Positions 19,633 through 27,341 of a stretch of 64,000 bases of DNA are shown here, piece by piece. Each line of letters begins with the position of its first letter. The stretch's first letter is position 1. A program made the position numbers and the translations under genes. Source of the stretch: Chryseobacterium phosphatilyticum (GTDB lineage: Bacteria; Bacteroidota; Bacteroidia; Flavobacteriales; Weeksellaceae); assembly GCF_002899825.2 (NCBI RefSeq), contig NZ_PPED02000001.1, positions 930,001-994,000 on the forward strand, written 5' to 3'. The notes under the pieces were generated by a model that was not told the DNA's origin, searched no databases, and worked only from the letters and a program-made list of their open reading frames with translations.

Positions 19633-19850
19633 AAGGAAGGATTCAGAAATATCAAAAAAAATAACGATTATTATTACACCATAACCTCAATTATAAGAGA
19701 CTTACAGACATTTACTAAGAAAATCTGTACACTTATCAACTGGCATTACCGCCTGTTTCAATATCATAATACCTTTATAAAAGCCAAATACACAAATTTT
19801 AATCTTAAAGTTTTTTATTGATTTTTGATGCATAAAATCAATACTGTATT

Positions 19851-21071
19851 ATGATAAATACGTACATTTTTACCATCTGCATGTTCCTGGGGAGCCTGCT
19901 CATTAAAGCTCAGGCACCTTGTTCAGATTTTAACTCCACTACCTTTCCGTCCGGAAACTGGGTTCCTGCTCCTTTTCCTAATGGCAATGTAACTGTTTCA
20001 AGCGGTAGTCCCAATACTCTGGATGGCTCACAGTTCCTCAAACTGGTTGATGACTCCGGCGGTTCACTGCTTATCAATACTATAGATTTTAAAAATCTGG
20101 GACAACGGTTTCAGGGACAATGTTTATTTTTTGATTTCTATCTTGAAAATGACGGAACTTTTAACGGATCTCCTCCTATACATCCATCGATTCACATCAT
20201 GTCCGGTAGTAAAATAATTACTTTTGTTGCTAATATTACCGTAACAGAAGGAAGCGGATGGGTCCGGGTACGCGCTCCTATTGCCAACTGTACAGGCTCA
20301 GTTCTTCCTTCCAATTCCGAAGGGACATGGACAATGGATCCCAGTAGTGGTACAACCTGTACGGATTTCAATACTATCATCAATAATTCAACCGCAGTAA
20401 TGATCACTCCTGATTATACCGCCAACCCTGTTGAAAGAGTATGGTATGATAATATCTGTGTAAAACCATGTGCTGACTGTGACCCGAATTTCAAGCTGGA
20501 AACATCGTTTAGTTCTACAAGCAATACTGCAACAGCCAAAGTACTTTTAGACAGCTATAATCCTCCTAATAACTATTCTGTAGACTGGGGAGACGGTACA
20601 CCACTTACTGATCATATGACCGCACATACCTATAACACACCCGGTTCATATACAGTCTGTGTTATTCAATCTGACAGCAGGGGATTAAAAAAATGCAGCA
20701 CTTGTATTACATTCTGCTATTCAAGAAGAGTTATTTTAAAAGAGACCAGCAACATGGGACTCAATCAACTTCCAGACCTGGAAGCTATTTCTAAAGAAGA
20801 AATTCAGGCTAACAAACAAAGAGAAATTTCTTTGGTTCCCAATCCCGCGAAAAACTATGTAGATGTGCAAACTTTTTTTTTAAAGAAGGAAACGGCAACG
20901 GTAAGGATTATTGACAGCTCAGGAAAAACGGTATTCGAAAAATCTGAAAGTCTGGATAGCGGTCGCCCGAGGATCAGATTAAATACTGAAAATCTCATTG
21001 AGGGAACTTATATCGTTGAACTGAAATCGAACGGTAAAACAAATTCTCAAAAGCTGTTAATCTCAAAGTAA
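19851..21071 (+). CDS. T9SS type A sorted protein with PKD domain
   Basis: 406 residues: signal peptide (ICMFLGSLLIKAQ), a jelly-roll-like region of about 190 residues opening with CSDFNSTTFPSGNW, then a PKD domain (about 225-280; SVDWGDGTP, HTYNTPGSYTV) and a type A sorting domain (about 325-406) with SLVPNPAKNYVDV, VRIIDSSGKTVF and GTYIVELKSNGK. It is therefore exported across the outer membrane by the type IX system and cleaved or anchored at the surface. No catalytic motif is seen; an adhesin or binding role is likely. Confidence 0.85.
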   Translation: MINTYIFTICMFLGSLLIKAQAPCSDFNSTTFPSGNWVPAPFPNGNVTVSSGSPNTLDGSQFLKLVDDSGGSLLINTIDFKNLGQRFQGQCLFFDFYLENDGTFNGSPPIHPSIHIMSGSKIITFVANITVTEGSGWVRVRAPIANCTGSVLPSNSEGTWTMDPSSGTTCTDFNTIINNSTAVMITPDYTANPVERVWYDNICVKPCADCDPNFKLETSFSSTSNTATAKVLLDSYNPPNNYSVDWGDGTPLTDHMTAHTYNTPGSYTVCVIQSDSRGLKKCSTCITFCYSRRVILKETSNMGLNQLPDLEAISKEEIQANKQREISLVPNPAKNYVDVQTFFLKKETATVRIIDSSGKTVFEKSESLDSGRPRIRLNTENLIEGTYIVELKSNGKTNSQKLLISK

Positions 21072-21287
21072 CTGAATTTAGAGTTAAAATAAAGTTTTGC
21101 ATTTAATTCTTTTGAATATACAGTTACCAACAAAACAGTTACACTTACAAATTACCATTTGATTTTGAACAGCAATCTATCTAATCTTGTTACAACATTG
21201 TAAATAAAGTTCGTCAGCTTAAGAAGTTATGAAGACAATAACTTTATCAGCAATGAAACAAGGGTAAAAACAATAAAATGAATCAAA

Positions 21288-21524
21288 ATGAAACTAGAAA
21301 GTTTAAAATCTAAGAAATTCAAAAAGCTGGAAAGTCATCAAATGACTGAAATCAAAGGGGGCTTAACTCAAAGAACCGGGGCGGGTTCTCTTATAGGCCT
21401 GCCGGGAGGCGGAACAAGAACGGCAAGTTCTGATACACTCACGTGGGGAGATAACGGTGAAGGGCTACAATTTGTAAGTTTTGTAGACGCTAAAACCGGA
21501 TTGGAAATATCTTATCCTATGTAA
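21288..21524 (+). CDS. Grasp-with-spasm precursor peptide 1
   Basis: 78 residues with a basic amphipathic leader (MKLESLKSKKFKKLESHQM) ending in the double-glycine site TEIKGG, then a Gly/Thr/Ser/Asp-rich core (GGGTRTASSDTLTWGD and DAKTGLEISYP). Thr/Ser paired with Asp/Glu is what ATP-grasp ligases of the graspetide type join, but the residues used here are unknown. Two paralogous precursors and the maturase genes follow on the same strand. Confidence 0.8.
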   Translation: MKLESLKSKKFKKLESHQMTEIKGGLTQRTGAGSLIGLPGGGTRTASSDTLTWGDNGEGLQFVSFVDAKTGLEISYPM

Positions 21525-21565
21525 AACAGACTATAAAAAAGAGGTACAATTAAAATCTAAACAAC

Positions 21566-21790
21566 ATGAAACTAGAAAGCTTACAATCAAAAAAATTCAA
21601 AGAATTAAACAACGACCGTATGGCTAAAATAAGAGCCGGTGTGAATGTGGGGACAAATGCGGGAGCATTTATGAACGGTGGCGTTCCGGATCTTTCAACC
21701 CATGATATCAATGTGTATAACGACAGAGGAGTCTTACTCACTCAAATATTCTATGCTACGGATGGCAGTAAACATGTCATATCCGTGTAA
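21566..21790 (+). CDS. Grasp-with-spasm precursor peptide 2
   Basis: 74 residues. The leader MKLESLQSKKFKELNNDRM is nearly the same as in peptide 1, but the processing site reads KIRAGV in place of KGG. The core end (DLSTHDINVYNDRG and FYATDGSKHVISV) aligns with the core end of peptide 1 (SSDTLTWGDNGEG and FVDAKTGLEISY), which shows the two genes arose by duplication. It begins 41 bp after peptide 1. Confidence 0.78.
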   Translation: MKLESLQSKKFKELNNDRMAKIRAGVNVGTNAGAFMNGGVPDLSTHDINVYNDRGVLLTQIFYATDGSKHVISV

Positions 21791-21853
21791 AAAAAAACGC
21801 TGAACAACTACTTCATGGCGGTAAGACAGAAGTATAAACCAAATCAAAAAATC

Positions 21854-22066
21854 ATGAAAAAATTAGAAAGTTTAAAGTCTTTGAAATTCAAAGAAATAAG
21901 CGCAAGTCAGATGAGTATCTTCAAAGGAGGAGCCATTATTTCAACTACGGGGTCCTATTCACCAGATCACGGAAAATCATGGATACGATGCCCCGACAGG
22001 GAAGACACTGTTCTTAAATGCAGAGAATATCTTATTAATGATGTATGGTATGGTGGTACTTATTAA
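21854..22066 (+). CDS. Grasp-with-spasm precursor peptide 3
   Basis: 70 residues from the ATG at 21854 (MKKLESLKSLKFKEIS); an in-frame upstream ATG at 21815 would add thirteen residues that do not match the family leader. The leader ends in FKGG. The core differs from the other two and has two cysteines (RCPDRE and KCREYL). It ends 40 bp before the intergenic terminator. Confidence 0.78.
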   Translation: MKKLESLKSLKFKEISASQMSIFKGGAIISTTGSYSPDHGKSWIRCPDREDTVLKCREYLINDVWYGGTY

Positions 22067-22106
22067 TCATCAGCTATTATAATTATCACAGTAATATTTA
22101 AGTTAT

Positions 22107-22136
22107 TGCGGGATGCGATAAGTATCCCGCATTTTT
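22107..22136 (+). terminator. Terminator/attenuator between precursors and maturases
   Basis: TGCGGGAT pairs with ATCCCGCA over a nine-base loop and is followed by TTTTT. It separates the three precursor genes from the ATP-grasp gene at 22187. Confidence 0.8.
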
Positions 22137-22186
22137 GTATACAGGTGATTACATGACCTATTCATTTTACTAAGCAAAATAATTAT

Positions 22187-23212
22187 ATGTACTTCATTCA
22201 AAGCAATAAAGATGACCATTCAACCAATGATGTACTGGATTGGCTTTTCTATCTGGAAAAAGAATCTATTATTAATCGATTCAATAATGAAACATCAATT
22301 CGCGCAATCAGCTTTAGTATCTCTAATGCTGAAGGTCTTTCTACTAAAATATCTACCGATAAGGGAGCATTAGACGCAAAAGAGATAAAGCACTTCTGGT
22401 ATCGGCGAGGAGGCTTTAACTGGAATACTTCTTTTACATTTCCTTCTGAAGATATTACATTAAAGAACCTGGTTTTTAAAATTCAGAATAATTTTCAAAA
22501 TGAAAATGAAAAGATGACCGATGTTCTCTATTCATCCTTTGAAAAAAACAAAAGAATCAACAATTTCCGGGAAAATTTCACCAATAAAATCCACAATCTT
22601 TCAGAGGCTCATTATGCAGGATTAAAAATTCCGGAAACATTAATCACCAATAATATGGATGAGCTGGTAGAATTCTCTTCCAGATATGATTCAATCATCA
22701 CAAAAGATATTGAGTTTAATACATTTCACTTTACTTACCAAGAGAATCAGGAAGTATATATCCATCAGCCGGTTGTAAAGCTTTCAAAAAAAGAAATTCA
22801 GGATCAGAGCTCAAAGACTGCAGAAAGAGAGTTTCAACACTTTTCTATGTATCAGCAATACACCGAGAAAAAGTATGAACTGAGGATTTTTTATCTGAGA
22901 GGCAGGTTTTATACAATGGCCATCTTCTCGCAAGCTAATGAGAAAACAAAAACAGACTTTAGAAATTATGATACAGAGAGACCCAACCGATGTATTCCTT
23001 ATCAGCTTCCTCAAGACATAGAAGAAAAGCTAAATCTATTCATGCAGAATATCAACCTTAATTGTGGTTCCATAGATATGATTTATACTCCGGAAAAAGA
23101 GTATGTTTTTCTGGAAGTCAACCCTATCGGTCAATTTCAATGGTTATCCAAATCTTGCAACTATGATATTGAACGACAAATCGCCATGAATCTGTTAAAT
23201 GAAAAAACATGA
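22187..23212 (+). CDS. gwsG: Grasp-with-spasm system ATP-grasp peptide maturase
   Basis: 341 residues. Features typical of MvdD/MvdC-like ATP-grasp ligases are visible: an N-terminal segment with KHFWYRRGGFNW (about residues 70-81), KKYELRIFYLRGRFYTM (about 226), the CGSIDMIY stretch (about 287) and the Mg-binding FLEVNPIGQF (about 306). It would activate acidic side chains of a precursor with ATP and join them to Ser/Thr/Lys partners. Pairing with a SPASM gene and KxGG-leader peptides identifies the grasp-with-spasm family. Its stop overlaps the next start as ATGA. Confidence 0.88.
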   Translation: MYFIQSNKDDHSTNDVLDWLFYLEKESIINRFNNETSIRAISFSISNAEGLSTKISTDKGALDAKEIKHFWYRRGGFNWNTSFTFPSEDITLKNLVFKIQNNFQNENEKMTDVLYSSFEKNKRINNFRENFTNKIHNLSEAHYAGLKIPETLITNNMDELVEFSSRYDSIITKDIEFNTFHFTYQENQEVYIHQPVVKLSKKEIQDQSSKTAEREFQHFSMYQQYTEKKYELRIFYLRGRFYTMAIFSQANEKTKTDFRNYDTERPNRCIPYQLPQDIEEKLNLFMQNINLNCGSIDMIYTPEKEYVFLEVNPIGQFQWLSKSCNYDIERQIAMNLLNEKT

Positions 23213-23427
23213 AAGAAGAACAACAAAAAATAAAAAAGGAAATACAAACCTGGATAGAGAAAAATCAACACCAACTCTCTCCCAATGCCAACAGCTGGCA
23301 GGTTGATGTATTTGAAAAACCAGAAAAGACAGATCCAACGAAGCCTATAAACATTGGCAGGTATAACGCTGAGCTCACACAAACAGATCCTTTTTATAAA
23401 CCATATTCTAAAATGCATTTATTATAG
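23209..23427 (+). CDS. Small protein between gwsG and gwsS, unrecognised
   Basis: 72 residues, no signal peptide, no cysteine and no GG leader. The N-terminal third is a charged helix (EEQQKIKKEIQTWIEKNQ), the rest is polar with DPTKPINIGRYNAEL and TQTDPFYKPYSKMHLL. It is tightly built into the operon: its ATG overlaps the gwsG stop (ATGA) and its stop is 2 bp before gwsS. It could be a partner or scaffold of the maturases, a leader-binding element, or itself a substrate. I cannot assign a function. Confidence 0.75.
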   Translation: MKEEQQKIKKEIQTWIEKNQHQLSPNANSWQVDVFEKPEKTDPTKPINIGRYNAELTQTDPFYKPYSKMHLL

Positions 23428-23429
23428 CT

Positions 23430-24518
23430 ATGAACCCATTATTACTTCTGTATAGCCACTGTGTCATCGTAAAAGGAGCTTCCCGTTCAGTAATCTGTGA
23501 TCTTCAGAGAAGGAAAATTCATCCTGTCCCTGATTCTTTTGTATCCTTATTTACAGAGGATAGATATTGTAATGTTTCAGAAATACACTCGCAACTGGAT
23601 GATGAAGGAAAAGAAGTTCTTAACGAATACCTGGAATTTATGGAAGAGCATGAATTAGCATTTTATTGTTCCTTCGAAGAATTGCCCCTATTCCCAAAAA
23701 TGGCTGAAGAGTGGCTCTTTCCGGCTCATATTTCTCATTGTATATTAGATGCTGAGCAGGATTTATTCTATTTTGATAAAGGTTTCTTACAACAGCTTGA
23801 AAACTTATGCTGTAATTTTATCCAATTTCGTTTTTTCAAAGAGGTGTCCTTCACAGAATTGTATCGAATAATGGAACTCGTAGCTTCTTCACAAATAAAG
23901 TCAGTGGAAATCATCCTGCCTTACACGGAAGAAGACAATTTTTATCAAAATATAGAATTATTGGTCAGAAAATATAGAAAAATAAGCAGTCTTACCATCA
24001 CCGGAGCCTCGTCAACAAAAATTCACAAGGAAGGTAACTATGGGATGGGATTTATTCTTCAAACGGATCAGCTGATTGACAGCGAACTTCACTGTGGTGT
24101 TATTCACAACAGTTTATTCTCCATCAATATCCCCACCTATACTGAATCCTTACAATTCAATTCTTGTCTTCACCGAAAAATCGGGATTGATAAAACGGGG
24201 AATATTAAAAATTGTCCCAGTATGAAAGAAAGTTACGGCAATATCACAAGTACTCCTTTGCAGGAAGCCGTTTATCATCCTGAATTCAAAAAATACTGGA
24301 CCCTTCATAAAGAGGAGATTACAAAGTGTAAAGACTGTGAATTTCGTCATGTATGCACAGATTGTCGTGCCTATCTGGATGATCCTGAAAATATATATTC
24401 AGCACCCCTCAAATGTGGCTACGATCCTTATACCTGTTCATGGGAAGAATGGAGCACCAACCCTTTAAAACAAGAGGCAATATACCATTATAAAATGAAG
24501 GAATTCATTGCTGTATAA
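23430..24518 (+). CDS. gwsS: Grasp-with-spasm system SPASM domain peptide maturase
   Basis: 362 residues. The C-terminal SPASM region has CLHRKIGIDKTGNIKNC (about 246-262), CKDCEFRHVC (about 299-308), CTDC, KC and TC, the cysteine set that holds auxiliary Fe-S clusters. The N-terminal part should be a radical SAM barrel, but no CxxxCxxC motif is present anywhere; the corresponding area has only HISHCILDAEQDLFYFD. So the radical SAM site is absent or degenerate, and the protein may bind substrate instead of doing radical chemistry. It is the last gene of the RiPP operon. Confidence 0.88.
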   Translation: MNPLLLLYSHCVIVKGASRSVICDLQRRKIHPVPDSFVSLFTEDRYCNVSEIHSQLDDEGKEVLNEYLEFMEEHELAFYCSFEELPLFPKMAEEWLFPAHISHCILDAEQDLFYFDKGFLQQLENLCCNFIQFRFFKEVSFTELYRIMELVASSQIKSVEIILPYTEEDNFYQNIELLVRKYRKISSLTITGASSTKIHKEGNYGMGFILQTDQLIDSELHCGVIHNSLFSINIPTYTESLQFNSCLHRKIGIDKTGNIKNCPSMKESYGNITSTPLQEAVYHPEFKKYWTLHKEEITKCKDCEFRHVCTDCRAYLDDPENIYSAPLKCGYDPYTCSWEEWSTNPLKQEAIYHYKMKEFIAV

Positions 24519-24675
24519 AAACAAATATTTCCACTCTCAAAAGTTTTTCTCTTTACTCATAAAACAATTCCAAACAGTCAGAACCGGCAACCCCGGGCAA
24601 CTTAAAAGCTTTTCGTATTTATCACGCAACCGTTTCAAATATTTCATTAAATTCGATATTTACAAAATTGCTTTT

Positions 24676-25824
24676 ATGATACAACTTCCTTTATCCAAAC
24701 TTTCCAATGTGGGAACCACCATTTTCAGTCAAATGACCCAACTGGCCAATGAAAATGAAGCCATCAATCTTTCACAGGGATTCCCAGATTTTATGCCCGA
24801 TCCGGAACTATTAAACCAGGTTGATTATTTCATTAAAAAAGGGTTCAATCAATACGCTCCATTAGGGGGAATGATTGGTTTAAAGGAAGAAATTGCAAGA
24901 AAAATCGAGAACAGCCATCAGGCCATCTATCATCCGGATACTGAAATAACGATAACCGCAGGAGGTACTCAGGCAATATTCACCACTATTGCAGCTTTTA
25001 TCAAAAAAGAAGATGAGGTCATTATTTTTGAACCTGCTTATGATTGCTATGAACCTACTGTAGAGCTTTTCGGGGGTATTGTTAAACGATTTGAAATGAA
25101 AGCTCCGGATTATGAAATCGACTGGAATGCTGTAAAAAAACTGGTTAGTGAAAAAACCAGAATGATTATTCTGAACAATCCCAACAATCCTTCAGGAAAG
25201 ATTTTAAAGGAGAATGACATTCAGGAACTTATTGATCTGGTAAAAGGAACTTCTATTCTCATCCTTAGTGACGAAGTATATGAAAATATTGTTTTTGACG
25301 AAAAGAAACATTTAAGTATTTGTAAATATCCGGAGCTTAAAGAAAGAAGCCTTCTGGTGGCGTCTTTTGGAAAACTTTTCCATGTTACAGGCTGGAAAGT
25401 CGGATATTGTGCTGCCCCTAAAAATTTGACTGACGAATTCAGGAAAGTTCATCAGTTCAATGTTTTTTGTGTAAACACCCCCATTCAGCTGGCTTTGGCA
25501 GAATACATGAAGAATGATGAACATTACAGTCATCTTAACCAGTTTTTCCAGGAAAAAAGAGATTTTTTAAGAAAAGGACTTTCCGGAACCTCTTTTGAAT
25601 TGCTGGATTGTGAAGGCACTTACTTCCAGGCGATGAAATACAACAAAATTTCAGATAAAAATGACCTTGATTTTGCCACTGAACTTACCATCAATCATAA
25701 AGTAGCCACTGTTCCTTTTTCTTCATTCTACAAAAACAAATTGAATGAAAATGTAATCAGATTATGTTTTGCAAAAAAACAGGAAACATTGGAGAGAGCA
25801 ATTGAAAACCTGTCGAATATTTAA
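24676..25824 (+). CDS. Methionine aminotransferase-like PLP enzyme (YbdL family)
   Basis: 382 residues from the ATG at 24676 (MIQLPLSKLSNVGTTIF); the frame continues upstream to 24508 but those 56 residues have no family counterpart. Fold type I aminotransferase motifs: INLSQGFPDF, YAPLGGMIGLKEEIA, NNPNNPSGK, LSDEVYENI and the PLP lysine in ASFGKLFHVTGWKVG (about residue 232). YbdL-like enzymes transaminate methionine with 2-oxo acids, often in methionine salvage; other kynurenine or aromatic aminotransferases of the subgroup look similar. Confidence 0.85.
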   Translation: MIQLPLSKLSNVGTTIFSQMTQLANENEAINLSQGFPDFMPDPELLNQVDYFIKKGFNQYAPLGGMIGLKEEIARKIENSHQAIYHPDTEITITAGGTQAIFTTIAAFIKKEDEVIIFEPAYDCYEPTVELFGGIVKRFEMKAPDYEIDWNAVKKLVSEKTRMIILNNPNNPSGKILKENDIQELIDLVKGTSILILSDEVYENIVFDEKKHLSICKYPELKERSLLVASFGKLFHVTGWKVGYCAAPKNLTDEFRKVHQFNVFCVNTPIQLALAEYMKNDEHYSHLNQFFQEKRDFLRKGLSGTSFELLDCEGTYFQAMKYNKISDKNDLDFATELTINHKVATVPFSSFYKNKLNENVIRLCFAKKQETLERAIENLSNI

Positions 25825-25848
25825 TCTTAGAAAAAAATATTTTATTAT

Positions 25849-25876
25849 AAAGAACCATCCTTCCGGGTGGTTCTTT
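25849..25876. terminator. Terminator after the aminotransferase
   Basis: AAAGAACCATCC pairs with GGGTGGTTCTTT over a TTCC loop (one mismatch), followed by TTTG. Confidence 0.75.
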
Positions 25877-25964
25877 TGTATATCATTAGTATCTCTACTG
25901 ATTTCTGATGGATTTCAATTATTTTACTTATTTTAGTGTAAATCAAACCTATAAAAACAAAACC

Positions 25965-26165
25965 ATGGACAAAAAACTTTTATCTAAAGGCAAAAAGCTT
26001 AGCAAAAGAGAATTAAAAACAATTGCAGGAGGATTGCTCAACTGTATGCAACCGGGAACTCCTTGTGAAGGACCGCTTTGCGATCCACCTATCGTTTCTG
26101 ATGATCCGAGAGATTACTGCACAATCTTTTCTCCACGTTGTGCACAAATAGTGTGCAGACCTTAA
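25965..26165 (+). CDS. Cysteine-rich GG-leader peptide (bacteriocin-like) 1
   Basis: 66 residues from the ATG at 25965; the upstream extension to 25908 is not family-like. The 23-residue leader is MDKKLLSKGKKLSKRELKTIAGG, split here as MDKKLLSKGKK and LSKRELKTIAGG. The core has six cysteines with the spacing C-x6-C-x4-C twice (CMQPGTPCEGPLC and CTIFSPRCAQIVC). Such peptides are annotated as bacteriocin-like in Chryseobacterium. Function and modification are unknown. Confidence 0.82.
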   Translation: MDKKLLSKGKKLSKRELKTIAGGLLNCMQPGTPCEGPLCDPPIVSDDPRDYCTIFSPRCAQIVCRP

Positions 26166-26198
26166 TTTCTTTAACTATTAACCATTAAAAACAAAAAT

Positions 26199-26396
26199 AT
26201 GAGTAATCAGAATGTAAACAAAGGAAAAAAATTAACTAAATCTGAATTAAAGACAATCCACGGAGGTCTTGGAACTTATCCATGCGCTCCTGACGGGTAC
26301 TGTAAGTTTATAGGACCGGGCTGCAGAGAAGAGAAATGTCAGCTACCCATACCTGTAGAACCCATTGACCCTGACTTTCCTGTTATAATTCCTTAA
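26199..26396 (+). CDS. Cysteine-rich GG-leader peptide (bacteriocin-like) 2
   Basis: 65 residues, 33 bp after peptide 1. Leader of 23 residues ending LKTIHGG. The core has CAPDGYCKFIGPGCREEKC, that is C-x5-C-x6-C-x4-C, then a proline-rich acidic tail (PVEPIDPDFP) that the other members mostly lack. It is followed by a terminator, so peptides 1 and 2 form one operon. Confidence 0.82.
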   Translation: MSNQNVNKGKKLTKSELKTIHGGLGTYPCAPDGYCKFIGPGCREEKCQLPIPVEPIDPDFPVIIP

Positions 26397-26416
26397 TCCG
26401 GAAGCTTATCATTATA

Positions 26417-26449
26417 AAAAGAACCAACTTTATCAGGTTGGTTCTTTTA
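26417..26449. terminator. Terminator of the two-peptide operon
   Basis: AAAAGAACCAAC pairs with GTTGGTTCTTTT over an eight-base loop; it can act in both directions between convergent genes. Confidence 0.88.
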
Positions 26450-26489
26450 TTCTATTTAAAAAATTCTGAGATTCAGATTCTTCCTGTTC

Positions 26490-27254
26490 TTAAAGAAACA
26501 TTCCTCCTGAAGCTTCAATTCTTTGCCCGTTGATCCATCCTGCATCTTCAGTACATAAAAATGCTACTACTCCACCAATATCATCAGGAAGCCCTACTCT
26601 ACCTAGCGCTGTAGCACCGGCAACCACTGCATTAATCTCCTTATTATCCCTTACTCTTCCTCCTCCGAAATCAGTTTCAATAGCTCCGGGAGCAACAACA
26701 TTTGCTCTGATCTGTCTTGATCCCAACTCTTTAGCCATATACTTCGTTAGCATTTCTACTCCGGCTTTGATTGATCCGTACACAGATGATCCCGGCGTTG
26801 CAAATCTGGCCAATCCTGAGGAGATATTAATGATGCCACCTCCATTATTGATGAACGGTAAAAATTTTTGAGTTAAAAAGAACACTCCTTTGAAATGGAT
26901 ATCTACCACATCATCAAGCTGCTCTTCCGTCACTTCATTAATCGGTGAATATAAGGCTGTTCCCGCGTTATTGATCAGGTAGTCAATGTGAGTACTTCCT
27001 GTATTTTCCTGTAAATGATCTGTTACTTCTTTGATAAATGCATCAAAGCTTTTAAGGTCTTTGGTATCCAACTGAAAAGCAACCGCTTTTCTTCCCATTC
27101 CTTTTATTTCGTTGACTACCGCTTCAGCTTCATCTTTGTTACTTCTGTATGTAATAATAACATCCAATCCTTTTTGAGCAATTTTAAGTGCGGAATTTTT
27201 TCCTAATCCACGACTTCCTCCTGTTATTAATGCAATTTTTGTTCTTGTTTCCAT
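26490..27254 (-). CDS. Classical SDR family oxidoreductase
   Basis: 254 residues with TGGSRGLGKN, NNAGTALYSP, NISSGLARF, the YGSIKAG catalytic motif and the C-terminal WINGQRIEASGGMF that is usual in FabG-like and glucose-dehydrogenase-like SDRs. The substrate is not evident. The gene lies 87 bp downstream of an AraC regulator gene in the same direction, the common regulator-target arrangement in this genus. Confidence 0.88.
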   Translation of the reverse strand: METRTKIALITGGSRGLGKNSALKIAQKGLDVIITYRSNKDEAEAVVNEIKGMGRKAVAFQLDTKDLKSFDAFIKEVTDHLQENTGSTHIDYLINNAGTALYSPINEVTEEQLDDVVDIHFKGVFFLTQKFLPFINNGGGIINISSGLARFATPGSSVYGSIKAGVEMLTKYMAKELGSRQIRANVVAPGAIETDFGGGRVRDNKEINAVVAGATALGRVGLPDDIGGVVAFLCTEDAGWINGQRIEASGGMFL

Positions 27255-27341
27255 TTGTCTTATTATTTTGATGATACAAAGTTGGGAGATTTTCGAAATA
27301 AAATGTTTGCTTGAATCAATCTGATATTTGCAAAATTCAAA

